This document shows, piece by piece, positions 9,275-17,549 of a stretch of 64,000 nt of DNA. Both the position numbers and the translations under genes were made by a program. Every line of letters begins with the position of its first letter. Within the stretch, counting starts at the first letter, position 1. The notes under the pieces were generated by a model. The model was not told where the DNA came from. It was given only the letters and a program-made list of their open reading frames with translations, and made no database searches. Source of the DNA: Reyranella sp. (lineage in GTDB: Bacteria > Pseudomonadota > Alphaproteobacteria > Reyranellales > Reyranellaceae); contig NZ_JAUSBN010000073.1 of assembly GCF_030651995.1 (NCBI RefSeq), positions 1 to 64,000 on the forward strand, in the 5' to 3' direction.

Positions 9275-10588
9275 ATGAATGGAGGGGAACGCTCGCCCCA
9301 GAGCAATGCGCCCGACAGGGCGGCCCCTCATGGTGGCGTGCCCGGGACCGGCAGCATCGAGGGGCCGCGCTCGTGGAGGGCGGCTTGGCTGACTCTGGCG
9401 ATCCTCTCCGTCTCCTTCGGTTCGCCGCTGCTGATCGTCGTTGGCCTGAAACCGATGCAGGAGGCTTTGGGCACCGAGCGGTCGGTGCTGGTGCTGGCCG
9501 GCTCGCTCGCCTGGGTCGGAACGGGCGCGGGCGGCATCCTGATGGGCTGGCTGGCCGACCGGATCGGCGTGCGCGCCACGGTCGCCATCGGGGCCTGCAT
9601 GATCGCGGGCGGGCTGGTACTCTCTTCACACGGCTCGCTATGGGCGCTCTATGTCGGCCACGGGCTGATGCTCGGCCTGCTGGGCAATGGCGGGGTGTAC
9701 CCGCCGTTGCTGATCTATGTCAGCCGCTGGTTCGACCGCCGCCGCGGCACCGCGATCGCGCTCATTTCATCCGGCCAATACGTGGCCGGCGTCCTGTGGC
9801 CGACCATCTTCGAGGCCGGCATCAGCTCATGGGGCTGGCAGGCGGTGATGCTGGCCTATGCCGGCGTGGTGCTGGCGCTGATCCTGCCGGCGACCTTCCT
9901 GCTGAAGCCCGCGCCGTTGCCGCCGATCGAAGCCCCGGCCGCCTCGACCGCACGTACCGCTGCCACGACGCCGCAGGGCAGGCGCCTCGTCGCCGGGCTG
10001 CATCCCAACCTGGCGCAGTTGCTGATCTGCATCGCCGGCTTCTGCTGCTGCATGCCGATGGCGATCCCGCAGGCGCATCTCGTCGCCTTCTGCAGCGACA
10101 TGGGCATCACGCCGACGCGCAGCGCCACCATGCTTTCGATCATGCTGGCCGCCGCCTTTCTCGCGCGCCAGGCCTGGGGTGCGCTGGCCGACCGGATCGG
10201 CGGCCTGCGCACCATCATGGCCGGCTCGGCCTTCCAGGCCGTCACCATCGCGGCCTTCTCGTTCACGCAGGGCGAGGCCGGCCTGTTCGCGGTCTCTGCT
10301 GCCTTTGGCCTCGGCTTCGCCGGCATCATCCCGTCCTATGCCGTGACCATCCGCGACCTCTACGCGTCGTCGGAAGCTTCCTGGCGCATCCCGCTCACCT
10401 TGTTCACCGCCATGAGCGGCATGGCGGTGGGAAGCTGGTGGGCAGGGCTCCTCTACGACCATTTCGGCTATTACGCGCCGGCCTTTGCCTCGGGCGTGGC
10501 CTTCAATGTCGCGAATCTTCTGATCGTAGGGTTTCTGATCTTCCGCCTGAGCGGTCCGCGCCGGACTTTCGCGTGGCCGAAGAGCTAG
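9275..10588 (+). CDS. MFS transporter (monocarboxylate/oxalate-formate-like)
   Basis: A 437-residue permease with about twelve hydrophobic segments. The first is preceded by a 30-residue polar leader rich in Pro and Gly. The loop GWLADRIGVRATVAIG (about residues 91-106) is the usual MFS motif A, and SRWFDRRRGTAIAL resembles the loop before helix 5 in the oxalate/formate and monocarboxylate groups. ATG at 9275 is used; a weak purine-rich stretch precedes it. Its 3' end overlaps the convergent phospholipase D-like gene by 4 bp. The substrate is unknown. Confidence 0.88.
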   Translation: MNGGERSPQSNAPDRAAPHGGVPGTGSIEGPRSWRAAWLTLAILSVSFGSPLLIVVGLKPMQEALGTERSVLVLAGSLAWVGTGAGGILMGWLADRIGVRATVAIGACMIAGGLVLSSHGSLWALYVGHGLMLGLLGNGGVYPPLLIYVSRWFDRRRGTAIALISSGQYVAGVLWPTIFEAGISSWGWQAVMLAYAGVVLALILPATFLLKPAPLPPIEAPAASTARTAATTPQGRRLVAGLHPNLAQLLICIAGFCCCMPMAIPQAHLVAFCSDMGITPTRSATMLSIMLAAAFLARQAWGALADRIGGLRTIMAGSAFQAVTIAAFSFTQGEAGLFAVSAAFGLGFAGIIPSYAVTIRDLYASSEASWRIPLTLFTAMSGMAVGSWWAGLLYDHFGYYAPAFASGVAFNVANLLIVGFLIFRLSGPRRTFAWPKS

Positions 10589-12066
10589 CGGGTGAAGAGG
10601 GAGAGGGCGCGGTGGCGGAGGCGACCGCGCAGGCCGCGCAGCAGGCCGCCGTTCGACATCGCCTCGAACACGTCCTCGGCCCCTTCGGGATCGAGCACCT
10701 GGTTGTCGGCCAGCCATTTCTCGACCTCCTGGAGGTCGGGGATTTCGTAAGGCCGCAGCGAGCGGCCCTCGCCGCGCAGCGCCTCGAGGGCTTCGATCAG
10801 CGAGCCCTTCGTTCCGATCTCGGCGGCGATCTTGTCGGCGGGGACACCCAGATGCTCGGCGAGCAGGCTGTCGCGCAGGGCGCGGATCTCGTTCGCGGCG
10901 CTCTCGTTGCCGGGATGGGCCGCATCGATGGTGACGTCGCATTCGGTGTCGAGACGCATCGAGCGGTTGTTCATGTTCGAAGAACCGACATGCAGCACCT
11001 CGTCGTCTACGATCGTCATCTTGGCGTGCACGTAGATCGGCTCGCCCTGGGCGGTAAAGGGGTGATAGATCCGCAGGCGCCGATGGCGGTCGAGCCGGTG
11101 CAGCGCCCCGTAGAGGCGAGCCCGCGCCGTGTCCATGGCGACCGGCTCCAGCCAGCCCTGCGACTTGAAGGGATTAACCAGGATGAATTCCGGCCCGTCC
11201 GGCTCCTCCAGCCGGTGGGCGATCGCCTCGGCGATGCGGCGCGACGCGAAATACTGGCTCTCGGCGTAGATGTAGCGGCGGGCGCGGGCGATCAGGGCGA
11301 GGTACGTCGCCTCGATCTCGCGCACTGCTTCTTCGCCATCGCCCGCCGGCCGCGACCGGCAGATCGCCACCGCGATGTCGCGGAACTGCACGCCGAGCCC
11401 GTCGGGCCAGCAATCGCCGCAGCCCTCGACCGGCGCCAGCGCCGCGCCGCCGGCCGTCCGCCAGCGATGCCGGGACAGGTCGCCCAGGGCCGCCGCCACG
11501 GGGCCTTCCAGGATGGTGGTCGCATCGTGCCACGGCGCGTAGGGACTGCCGTCCGGGCCGACGCGGCGCGGGTCATGGTCGCGATGTTCCGGCGTGTCCC
11601 AGCGGTTGCTGGTCATGTCGATACCGCCGCAGAAGGCCACGCAGTCGTCGATCACGACGATCTTGTGATGGTGCGAGGCGCCCAGCGTCGCGGCGCCGTC
11701 GAGCCGCGTGTGGATGCGCGGATGGGCCATCCAGCGCATCAGGGTGAAGATCGTGGTACCGCGGAACAGGGTGCGCACCGCGCCCATGTTCCAGCGCAGC
11801 AGGAAGACCTCGAGCTCGGGATTGCGCTTCACCAGCCACAAGACGAATTCGCCCAGGGTGCGCGGCTCGCCCGGCAGCCGCTCGTCGCCGAGCTCGATGC
11901 GGGCGTCGAAGTCCCAGCCGATCAGCACGATGCGCTTCTGCGCCTTCAGCATCGCCTTGCGGCCGACCTCGAAATAGGCCTTCGCATCGACGATCAGCGC
12001 GGCCCGCGTCGCTTTCTCCCGGCGCCAGAACAGTTCCGTCGGTTCCAATCTGTCCATGGCTCCCAT
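10585..12066 (-). CDS. Phospholipase D-like protein with two HKD motifs (cardiolipin synthase-like)
   Basis: A 493-residue enzyme of the phospholipase D superfamily. The first HKD motif is HHHKIVVIDD (about residue 132) and the second is HAKMTIVDDEVLHVGSSNMN (about residue 370). The paired His-Lys-Asp sets form one active site acting through a phosphohistidine intermediate. Family members make cardiolipin or related phospholipids by transphosphatidylation, or hydrolyse phosphodiesters. There is no N-terminal membrane helix, unlike classic ClsA, so it resembles the soluble ClsB-like or PLD-hydrolase branch. ATG at 12066 has AGGG at good spacing; ATG at 12057 is the alternative. It is divergent from the amidohydrolase at 12266. 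Confidence 0.87.
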   Translation of the reverse strand: MGAMDRLEPTELFWRREKATRAALIVDAKAYFEVGRKAMLKAQKRIVLIGWDFDARIELGDERLPGEPRTLGEFVLWLVKRNPELEVFLLRWNMGAVRTLFRGTTIFTLMRWMAHPRIHTRLDGAATLGASHHHKIVVIDDCVAFCGGIDMTSNRWDTPEHRDHDPRRVGPDGSPYAPWHDATTILEGPVAAALGDLSRHRWRTAGGAALAPVEGCGDCWPDGLGVQFRDIAVAICRSRPAGDGEEAVREIEATYLALIARARRYIYAESQYFASRRIAEAIAHRLEEPDGPEFILVNPFKSQGWLEPVAMDTARARLYGALHRLDRHRRLRIYHPFTAQGEPIYVHAKMTIVDDEVLHVGSSNMNNRSMRLDTECDVTIDAAHPGNESAANEIRALRDSLLAEHLGVPADKIAAEIGTKGSLIEALEALRGEGRSLRPYEIPDLQEVEKWLADNQVLDPEGAEDVFEAMSNGGLLRGLRGRLRHRALSLFTR

Positions 12067-12265
12067 TGGTCCCTTGTCGCCCCGTCTAGCGGTCGGTTTG
12101 GTGACGCGCCGTCCGGCAAGGCGTCTAACGCATAGGAGCGGATGGGTTCCCCGCATTTCGTCCACGCCGCGAAATTCACCCAGGCAGAACGATATAATCG
12201 CTCCGCTTTCTCGCGGAGAATGCGGGCACAAGCGCACCAAAGTGCCGAACAATCCGGGAGCGAAC

Positions 12266-13975
12266 ATGTACGATCTGATCGTCAGGAATGCCGACGTCGC
12301 CGATGGACTGGGCAACCCCCTGCGCAAGGCCGACCTCGCGGTGAAGGACGGCCGCATCGCCGCCATCGGCCACGATCTCGGGCCGGCGCGCGAGACGGTC
12401 GATGCGACCGGCCTGGTGCTGGCGCCCGGCGTGATCGACGTCCACACCCATTACGACGCCCAGCTTACCTGGGACTCGACGGCCTCGCCGTCGCCGGCGC
12501 TGGGCGTCACGACGGTGGTGATCGGCAATTGCGGCTTCGGCATTGCGCCCGCGACGCCCGCCACGCGCGACACGCTGCTCAAGAACCTCTCCGAGGTCGA
12601 GGCGATGTCGCTGGAGGCACTGCGCGAGGGCGTCGACTGGCAGTTCGACGATTTCTCCTCCTACCTCGATTTCATCGCCCGCCGCGGCGTCACGCCCAAC
12701 GTCGCGTCCTTCTGCTCCCATTCGGCGCTGCGCACCGTGGTGATGGGCGATGCGGGCTCCGAGCGTGAGGCGACGGCGGACGAGCTGGCGAAGATGTCGG
12801 CGCTGTTCGACGGGGCGCTGGCGGCGGGGGCGATCGGCCTGGGCTCCTCGACCTTCGAGAACCACAACGGCTATGGCGGCATCCCGGTGCCGTCGCGCCT
12901 GGCCAGCGACGACGAGTTCCGCGCGCTGGCGCGGGTGATGGCGCGGCACGGCCACGGCGTCACCATGGCGACCTGCGGCCAGCGCTCGACCATCCCCTTC
13001 CTGGAGGAACTGGCGGAGCTGTCCGGCCGGCCGGTGATCTATTGCCCGCTGCTCGACTATCCGACGAAGCCCGAGCACGCGCCGGGAATCTCCAGCGCCT
13101 GCGCCGAGGCCCGCGGCCGCGGCCACGCGGTCTATGCCCAGGCCTCGTGCCAGCCGCTCAACATGAATTTCGGCCTGCTCAACGCCTACATGCTGCAGAC
13201 GATCGCGCCGTGGCCCAAGGCCGGCGACGCGGCGCACCATCGCGCGTTGTTCACCGATCCCGGCTTTCGCGCCGCCTTCAAGAAGTCCCTGGCGACGCCA
13301 GTGGAGGGCGGCCGCATCTTCAACGGCACCTGGCACCTGATGGAAGTGGCCGTGTCGCCGACCCAGCCAACCCTGGAAGGCCGCAACATCGAAGAGATCG
13401 CGCGCGAGCGCGGCGTCGATCCGGTGGACGCGCTGCTCGACATCGGCCTGGCCGACGACCTCGAGACGACCTTCATCGTGCGCCTGCTGAACGTCGACGA
13501 AAAGCGCGTCGGCGACCTGATCGCCGACGACGGCAACCTGATCAGCCTGTCCGACGCCGGCGCCCATCTCACCCTGTTCTGCGATGCCGGCTATGCCATG
13601 CACCTGCTGGGCCGCTGGGTGCGCGAGCTCGACCGCTTCAGCCTGCCGCACGCCATCCGCAAGCTGACCGGCGATCCCGCCCACATCTACGGCATCGTCG
13701 ACCGCGGCCGCCTCGAGGTCGGCGCCTGGGCGGACCTCATGCTGTTCGATCCCGCAACCATCCATGTCAGCAAGACCCGGCGCGTCGCCGACCTCCCGGC
13801 CGGCGCCAACCGCCTGATCCGCAGCGCCCCCGGCCTCAAGGGCGTCTGGGTCAATGGCGTCCAGGTGTTCGACGGCCAGGACTATGTAAAGGTGAAGCCG
13901 CCCGGCCAGGTGCTGCGCCGCTTCAGCACCGCCCGGCCGACGCTGGCGATGCCGCTCGCCCCGGCCGCGGAGTAG
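12266..13975 (+). CDS. D-aminoacylase-type amidohydrolase
   Basis: A 569-residue amidohydrolase-superfamily enzyme of the N-acyl-D-amino-acid deacylase group. The metal-binding strand is DVHTHYDAQ (His60, His62), and NCGFGIAP (Cys89) matches the cysteine ligand typical of D-aminoacylases. The C-terminal beta domain ends with the usual GVWVNGVQVFDG pattern. It would remove acyl groups from N-acyl-D-amino acids in the cytoplasm; some relatives act on other cyclic amides. ATG at 12266 follows GGGAG. It is alone in its orientation, 48 bp ahead of the channel gene. Substrate specificity is an inference. Confidence 0.85.
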   Translation: MYDLIVRNADVADGLGNPLRKADLAVKDGRIAAIGHDLGPARETVDATGLVLAPGVIDVHTHYDAQLTWDSTASPSPALGVTTVVIGNCGFGIAPATPATRDTLLKNLSEVEAMSLEALREGVDWQFDDFSSYLDFIARRGVTPNVASFCSHSALRTVVMGDAGSEREATADELAKMSALFDGALAAGAIGLGSSTFENHNGYGGIPVPSRLASDDEFRALARVMARHGHGVTMATCGQRSTIPFLEELAELSGRPVIYCPLLDYPTKPEHAPGISSACAEARGRGHAVYAQASCQPLNMNFGLLNAYMLQTIAPWPKAGDAAHHRALFTDPGFRAAFKKSLATPVEGGRIFNGTWHLMEVAVSPTQPTLEGRNIEEIARERGVDPVDALLDIGLADDLETTFIVRLLNVDEKRVGDLIADDGNLISLSDAGAHLTLFCDAGYAMHLLGRWVRELDRFSLPHAIRKLTGDPAHIYGIVDRGRLEVGAWADLMLFDPATIHVSKTRRVADLPAGANRLIRSAPGLKGVWVNGVQVFDGQDYVKVKPPGQVLRRFSTARPTLAMPLAPAAE

Positions 13976-14023
13976 TTTTCGCGCGGCTGTGCCCCGAAGC
14001 CGCGGCCATGCTATTTTGAAGGC

Positions 14024-14797
14024 ATGGCACGAGAAGCATTGCGCGAACGAATCCAGGGGCTCTACTTCGGCGACGACCCGCAGGCCCGGCGGTTCCGCTA
14101 CGGGCTGGTCGGCTTCGACATCGCCACCATCGCGGTGTTCCTCATCTCGCCCTTCGGTGGGCATCAGCCGTGGATGATCGCCCTCGATCTCGCCATCGGC
14201 CTCCTTCTGTCGGTCGAGTTCGCGGCGCGCCTCTGGGTGGAGCGCCGGCCGCTGCGCCACCTGTTCACCCTTTCCTCGGCGGCGGACCTGATTGTGATCC
14301 TGTGCCTGCTGCTGCCGGTGTTCCTCGAGAACCTGGCGTTCCTGCGCATCGCCCGGGCGCTGCGCCTGCTGCGCTCCTACCACCTGCTGCGCGACCTGCG
14401 GCAGGACTCGAAGTGGTTCCGCCTGTATGAGGACGTCATCCAGCGCACGGTCAATCTCGGCGTCTTCATCTTCATCGTGACGTCGGTGGTCTACGTCACC
14501 CAGCACAATATCAACCCCAACATCGCCAACTACATCGACGCGCTCTACTTCACCATCACGACGCTCACGACCACGGGCTTCGGTGATATCACCCTGACCG
14601 GCCCCGGCGGCCGGCTGCTCGCCGTGATCATCATGATCGTGGGCGTCAGCCTCTTCCTGCGCCTGCTGCAGGCCATCTTCCGGCCCAACAAGGTCCGCTT
14701 CGAATGTCCGTCCTGCGCCCTGCTGGTGCACGACCTCGACGCCGTCCACTGCAAGCATTGCGGCATCGTCCTGGCGATCCCGAACGAGGGGCTTTAG
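14024..14797 (+). CDS. Voltage-gated-type ion channel with C-terminal zinc ribbon
   Basis: A 257-residue membrane protein. Hydrophobic helices run from residues 30 to 155, and residues 107-126 (LRIARALRLLRSYHLLRDLR) are an arginine-rich S4-like segment. The pore helix and selectivity filter TTTGFGDI lie at about residues 182-189, followed by the S6 helix. The filter resembles potassium channels, with GFGD in place of GYGD. After S6 the protein ends in a short zinc-ribbon-like module with Cys228, Cys231, Cys243 and Cys246, instead of the RCK/TrkA-N domain usual for bacterial ligand-gated potassium channels. It may sense metal or redox state in the cytoplasm. Confidence 0.85.
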   Translation: MAREALRERIQGLYFGDDPQARRFRYGLVGFDIATIAVFLISPFGGHQPWMIALDLAIGLLLSVEFAARLWVERRPLRHLFTLSSAADLIVILCLLLPVFLENLAFLRIARALRLLRSYHLLRDLRQDSKWFRLYEDVIQRTVNLGVFIFIVTSVVYVTQHNINPNIANYIDALYFTITTLTTTGFGDITLTGPGGRLLAVIIMIVGVSLFLRLLQAIFRPNKVRFECPSCALLVHDLDAVHCKHCGIVLAIPNEGL

Positions 14798-14844
14798 GAG
14801 CAGCTCTGGAGTCCTTCCAGGCAGACTGGAATTGCCCCCTCCAA

Positions 14845-14954
14845 CCTCATGCTGAGGAGCGTTCCGCAGGAGCGCGTCTCGAAGCATGGGCACGAGCACC
14901 ACGTTTGTTGCCCATCCTTCGAGACGGTCGCTGCGCGACCTCCTCAGGATGAGG
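14845..14954. repeat. Dispersed palindromic repeat, family A, copy 2 (inverted)
   Basis: Ends CCTCATGCTGAGGAGCG and CCTCAGGATGAGG are inverted relative to each other. The left interior (GCGTCTCGAAGCATGGGC) is the reverse complement of the right interior of the copy at 39-148. It lies between the convergent channel gene and the LysR gene, so it could act as a bidirectional 3' hairpin. Confidence 0.8.
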
Positions 14955-14987
14955 GGGTGCAGTGGTGGAGCACACGATACGGGTACG

Positions 14988-15902
14988 CTACAGCGCCGGT
15001 CCCGCGAGGATGCTCCGCGCTTCCGTGGCGATCGTTTCGGCGATGGTGGCGTAGCTGTCGGCATAGGCCGAGCCGTCGCGCCACACCGCGGCGACGGAGC
15101 GGGTGGCGCTCCAGCCGGCCATCGGGAGGCGGGTGACCATGTCGGCGCCGCCCACCTCCGAGCGCAGATAGAGTTCCGGCAGGATGGCGAAGCCCAGCCC
15201 CGAGCCGCACATCTGGCGCAGGCTGTCGAGGCTGGTTCCCTCATAGTCCTCGAGCAGCGTGGCCTTGAGGTCCTCGCAGATCTCGCGCGCCTGGCGGTGG
15301 GCATGGTGGCGGCGGTCGAGGCTGAGGAACCCGATTCCCGCCAGGTCGCCGCGGCGCACCTTGGCCGAGCGGCCGAGCGGGTGCTCGGGCGGGCAGACGA
15401 TGTGCAGCGGCTCGCGGAACAGCGGCTCGATGTGCAGGTCGCTGCCGGCGACGGGCAGGGGCGACAGCACCATGTCGAGCTCGCCGCGCGCCAGCTCGCG
15501 CGTCTGCTCGTCGGGAATGCCCTCGCGGATGTAGAGCCGCAGGTCGGGGAAGCGCCGGTGCAGCGAGGCCACGATGCGCGGCATCAGGTAGGGGCCGAGG
15601 GTGGGCGTGACGCCGAAGCGGATGGTGCCGGCGATGCCGGCCCGCGAACGCCGCACCATCTCCTCCGCATCCTTCACGTCGAGCAGGATTCGCCGGGCGC
15701 GCGTCACCAGGTCCCGGCCGATCGGCGTGAGCTGGACCGGGCTCTCGTTGCGCTCGACCAGGGTCACGCCCAGCCGCGCCTCCAGCGCCCGCACCTGCTG
15801 GCTGAGCGTGGGCTGGGCGACGTGCACGGCGTCCGCGGCCCGCCGGAAGTTCCGGCTGTCGGCCAGGGCCACCAGATAGGAGAGTTGGCGCAGCGTGGTC
15901 AT
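14988..15902 (-). CDS. LysR-family regulator, OxyR-like but lacking one redox cysteine
   Basis: A 304-residue LysR-type transcription factor. An N-terminal winged helix (TLRQLSYLVALADSRNFRRA, AQPTLSQQVRALEARLGV) precedes an OxyR-like effector domain (SLDSLRQMCGSGLGFAILP). In OxyR, two cysteines about nine residues apart form the peroxide-sensing disulfide. Here the matching segment reads HHAHRQAREICE, so the first position appears to be Ala and only the second is Cys. A classic intramolecular disulfide switch is therefore doubtful. It is transcribed divergently from the terC-like gene with a symmetric candidate site directly upstream of its start, as expected for LysR autoregulation. Confidence 0.88.
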   Translation of the reverse strand: MTTLRQLSYLVALADSRNFRRAADAVHVAQPTLSQQVRALEARLGVTLVERNESPVQLTPIGRDLVTRARRILLDVKDAEEMVRRSRAGIAGTIRFGVTPTLGPYLMPRIVASLHRRFPDLRLYIREGIPDEQTRELARGELDMVLSPLPVAGSDLHIEPLFREPLHIVCPPEHPLGRSAKVRRGDLAGIGFLSLDRRHHAHRQAREICEDLKATLLEDYEGTSLDSLRQMCGSGLGFAILPELYLRSEVGGADMVTRLPMAGWSATRSVAAVWRDGSAYADSYATIAETIATEARSILAGPAL

Positions 15903-15909
15903 GCTGGGT

Positions 15910-15926
15910 GATAGTCTGTGACTATC
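15910..15926. promoter_or_regulatory. Candidate LysR/OxyR operator, ATAG-N7-CTAT dyad
   Basis: GATAGTCTGTGACTATC is a perfect 7-bp inverted repeat around a 3-bp centre and contains ATAG-N7-CTAT, the half-site spacing known for OxyR-family boxes. It lies 8 bp upstream of the LysR start codon, between it and the divergent terC-like gene, so binding could repress the regulator and affect both directions. The inner consensus bases of E. coli OxyR are not conserved. Confidence 0.55.
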
Positions 15927-16006
15927 AATGCCGGCACGTCAAATCTATTTCTACAATCGCCTCCCGTCACGCATCTTGCCCGCCTTACCGCAGAGGACGA
16001 ACGAAC

Positions 16007-16039
16007 ATGAGCCGCCCCACTCCCCGGACCCTGGTATGA
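16007..16039 (+). CDS. Possible 10-residue leader peptide coupled to the terC-like gene
   Basis: ATG at 16007 has the best ribosome-binding site of the region (AGAGGA at 15992-15997, 9-base spacing). It encodes MSRPTPRTLV and stops at TGA 16037-16039, which overlaps the ATG of the terC-like gene in an ATGA junction. The main gene has no good ribosome-binding site of its own, so translation may be coupled through this short frame. This is inferred from spacing only. Confidence 0.4.
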   Translation: MSRPTPRTLV

Positions 16040-17019
16040 CCGAGTTTCTGGTCCATTCCTTTCTCGGCACGCCGGTCTGGTTCTGGCTCGCTTTCATCTC
16101 GCTGGTGGTGGCGCTGACCGCCTTCGACCTCGGCCTCCTGCACAAGGAGGACCGGGTGATGGGCATCGGCGAATCGCTGAAGCTCTCAGCCTTCTACATC
16201 TCGATCGCCCTGGCCTTCGGCGTCTGGGTCTGGGTCGAGAAGGGCCCCGACCTCGGCATGAAGTACTTCACCGGCTTCTTCATCGAGAAGGCGCTGTCGA
16301 TCGACAACATCTTCGTCATCAGCCTGATCTTCACCTTCTTCGCCATCCCGGCCAAATACCAGTACCGCGCGCTGCTTTGGGGCATCATCGGCGTCATCGT
16401 GCTGCGCGGCCTCATGATTGCGGCCGGCGCCGCGCTGGTCAGCGAAGCCTACTGGGTGCTCTACATCTTTGCCGCCTTCCTGATCGTCACCGGCATCAAG
16501 ATGTTCTTCACGAACGACCAGGAGCCGGACCTCGCCAACAACGCCGCCATCCGCTGGATCTCCCGCCGCATGCGCGTGACCAAGGAGCTGCACGGCGACC
16601 GCTTCTTCGTCTCGCAGCTCGACGAGCGGACCGGGCGCATGGCCCTGGCCGCGACGCCGCTGTTCCTCGCCCTGGTGGTGATCAACGTGGCGGACCTGGT
16701 GTTCGCGGTGGACTCGGTGCCGGCGATCTTCGCCATCACCACCGACACGTTCGTGGTCTACACCTCGAACATCATGGCGGTGCTGGGCCTGCGCGCGCTC
16801 TACTTCGCGCTCTCCGCCATGATCGACCGCTTCCACTACCTGAAGCACGCGCTGGCCGCGGTGCTGATCTTCATCGGCTCCAAGATCTTCGTCTCGGACT
16901 TCCTCCTGGACGAGGGCAAGTTCCCGCCCGTCGCCAGCCTCGCCGTCACCTTCGGCCTGATCGCCGCCGGCATCGCCTGGTCGCTGTGGAAGACGCGGGA
17001 GGGGGCGGCGCACAGGTGA
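16036..17019 (+). CDS. TerC-family integral membrane protein
   Basis: A 327-residue protein of the TerC/Alx family with about nine transmembrane helices. The two hallmark aspartate segments are present: FFIEKALSIDNIFVISLIF (about residues 80-98) and VINVADLVFAVDSVPAIFAI (about residues 214-233). Family members are linked to tellurite resistance, manganese export and metal loading of exported proteins. The frame is open upstream to 15928, but family length and the first helix favour ATG at 16036. It is divergent from an OxyR-like regulator, which suggests control by oxidative or metal stress. No yybP-ykoY manganese riboswitch pattern was seen in the leader. Confidence 0.9.
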   Translation: MTEFLVHSFLGTPVWFWLAFISLVVALTAFDLGLLHKEDRVMGIGESLKLSAFYISIALAFGVWVWVEKGPDLGMKYFTGFFIEKALSIDNIFVISLIFTFFAIPAKYQYRALLWGIIGVIVLRGLMIAAGAALVSEAYWVLYIFAAFLIVTGIKMFFTNDQEPDLANNAAIRWISRRMRVTKELHGDRFFVSQLDERTGRMALAATPLFLALVVINVADLVFAVDSVPAIFAITTDTFVVYTSNIMAVLGLRALYFALSAMIDRFHYLKHALAAVLIFIGSKIFVSDFLLDEGKFPPVASLAVTFGLIAAGIAWSLWKTREGAAHR

Positions 17020-17028
17020 GGGGGCGCG

Positions 17029-17385
17029 CTATTCCCGCGTCCGGCTGTGCCGCGGCGACACGGCGAGCCCGAGAAACACCATCGCCGCCTGGTTGAGCCG
17101 AACCACATCCTCGTCGTCGAGCCGCCCGATCCGCTCGCCGACCTTCGACCTGGGAACCGTGGTGATCTCGTCCACCATCAGCCGCGACGGGGAGCGCAGG
17201 CCGTTGCGCTCGTTCGGCTCCACGACCAACCGGAACAAAGGCGCCTCGGTGGAGTCGGTCGTGAAGGCGCAGATCGTGATGGAATCGGTGGCGTCGAAAG
17301 TGTCGTCCTGCACGATGACCACCGGGCGAGGCTTGCCCGCATAATCCTTGCCGCCCGAGAAGGTCCAGACTTCGCCGCGCTTCAC
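17029..17385 (-). CDS. MazF/PemK-type toxin (endoribonuclease)
   Basis: A 118-residue protein with the PemK/MazF beginning KRGEVWTFSGGKDYAGKPRP (residues 2-21), a strand with ICAFTTDSTEAPLFRLVVEP, and LMVDEITTVPRSKVGERIGRL. These are the usual catalytic and RNA-binding segments of this sequence-specific mRNA interferase, and nothing in it looks damaged. GTG at 17385 overlaps the antitoxin's TGA (GTGA junction), so the toxin depends on translation of the upstream frame. The antitoxin ahead of it has lost its original 5' end, so expression and neutralisation of this toxin are in question. Confidence 0.85.
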   Translation of the reverse strand: MKRGEVWTFSGGKDYAGKPRPVVIVQDDTFDATDSITICAFTTDSTEAPLFRLVVEPNERNGLRSPSRLMVDEITTVPRSKVGERIGRLDDEDVVRLNQAAMVFLGLAVSPRHSRTRE

Positions 17386-17549
17386 TCGTCCTGCCAGTCT
17401 GAAACCGCGTCGATGAACGCCTGATCCTCGCGCGCCCGGGCGCTCCGCGAGACGGCCAGGGACTGGCGATGCGCCTCCTTCCGGAACGACGCCGCACGCA
17501 CGTCCGGCACCCAAATCTGGATCAGCCGCAAGCCCTGCGCCCGCAGCAA
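17382..17549 (-). pseudogene. MazE-like antitoxin (DUF3018 type) lacking its native 5' end
   Basis: On the minus strand the frame reads LLRAQGLRLIQIWVPDV, then SFRKEAHRQSLAVS and DQAFIDAVSDWQDE, the pattern of DUF3018 MazE-type antitoxins. It ends in a TGA overlapping the toxin's GTG. No ATG or GTG opens it. Upstream of the conserved part the frame meets TGA at 17568-17570, directly after an ATG at 17571-17573. The conserved portion starts where a transposase remnant on the other strand ends (about 17545), so the original first codons were probably replaced. TTG at 17549 could still initiate a protein of 55 residues. Confidence 0.7.

Noticed and set aside
16007..16035. Manganese (yybP-ykoY) riboswitch ahead of the terC-like gene
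   Set aside because: The leader lacks the conserved paired motifs of that riboswitch; a short coupled peptide explains the region better.
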